A DNA stretch of 34,798 nucleotides from Deinococcus aerophilus (GTDB taxonomy: Bacteria > Deinococcota > Deinococci > Deinococcales > Deinococcaceae): assembly GCF_014647075.1 (NCBI RefSeq), contig NZ_BMOM01000027.1, positions 1-34,798 of the forward strand, given 5' to 3'. The notes below the pieces were generated by a model, which made no database searches, was not told where the DNA came from, and worked only from the letters and a program-made list of their open reading frames with translations. Positions 34,644 through 34,798 of this stretch are shown in pieces (position 1 is the stretch's first letter; every line of letters starts with the position of its first letter). The translations under genes were made by a program, and so were the position numbers.

Positions 34644-34798
34644 TCAGAGGGCCGACGTGGCCTGCGCCTGCGCGTAGCAGGTCGCCAAGTCCAGGCGGCC
34701 CGCCTCGATCAGAGCGCGGTCGCGGATGCGGCATGAATCGCACACGCCGCACGGCTCCGTGCCGCCCTGGTAGCAGCTCCAGGTCAGGTCCACCGGAA
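34644..34798 (-). CDS. queC: QueC C-terminus, partial (preQ0 synthase)
   Basis: The last 51 codons of a gene running off the right edge. They contain [10 protein letters not shown], then [14 protein letters not shown], the zinc-binding cysteine cluster and end typical of 7-cyano-7-deazaguanine synthase, which makes preQ0 from carboxy-deazaguanine with ATP and ammonia. The stop lies two bases before the dpdA start, so supply and insertion of preQ0 are co-transcribed. Other preQ0 genes (folE, queD, queE) probably lie beyond the window. Confidence 0.88.
   Translation of the reverse strand, partial: PVDLTWSCYQGGTEPCGVCDSCRIRDRALIEAGRLDLATCYAQAQATSAL

Noticed and set aside
1..34798. CRISPR arrays, tRNA or rRNA genes
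   Set aside because: No regularly spaced repeats and no cloverleaf-like or rRNA-like stretches were seen on reading both strands.

Overview
The window reads as a high-GC bacterial chromosome or large replicon, most likely Deinococcus or a close relative. That guess rests on GC content, protein style and the types of insertion sequences, not on any marker gene. Its core is a Dpd-type genomic island: the system that replaces guanine in DNA with 7-deazaguanine derivatives (preQ0/ADG) and restricts DNA lacking the mark. From established work on Salmonella Montevideo, DpdA and DpdB insert preQ0 into DNA, DpdC converts it to ADG, and several of DpdD-K give a restriction-like phenotype.

Layout. (1) 322-3767, plus strand: a small operon of exported or anchored proteins built from a repeated OB-fold-like domain, ending in a TctA-like permease; it looks unrelated to Dpd. 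(2) 3827-4055: the 3' end of a decayed insertion sequence. (3) 4106-23044, minus strand: one long, tightly coupled operon dpdE-F-G-H-I-J-K (SNF2 helicase, RecQ-like helicase, DpdG, P-loop ATPase DpdH, DpdI, very large DEIH helicase DpdJ, PLD nuclease DpdK). It continues into an SF1 helicase with a RelE-like N-terminus and an unrecognised 193-aa protein. (4) 23424-27600: a mobile-element patch with an IS5-like element inserted between dpdE and a divergent HTH-WYL regulator, then a decayed IS5-type transposase gene split by an IS3-like element. (5) 27630-32591: an XRE regulator divergent from a plus-strand three-gene operon encoding a second DpdA-like transglycosylase, a DpdG-like protein and a second DpdH-like ATPase. 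(6) 32600-32632: a 12-bp perfect hairpin between convergent genes. (7) 32650-34798, minus strand: the 3' end of queC (preQ0 synthesis), then dpdA, whose TGT domain is fused to a YaaA/DUF6884-like N-terminal domain.

Working model (inference): QueC and probably other preQ0 genes beyond the right edge supply preQ0. The DpdA fusion places it in DNA and may process it, and DpdE-K sense and cut unmodified DNA. The A-G-H-like plus-strand operon is the most novel part. It may be a second modification/discrimination module with its own transglycosylase, controlled by the divergent XRE repressor. No dpdB or dpdD is recognisable in this window. No tRNA, rRNA or CRISPR array was seen. Positions 1-321 hold nothing I can support.
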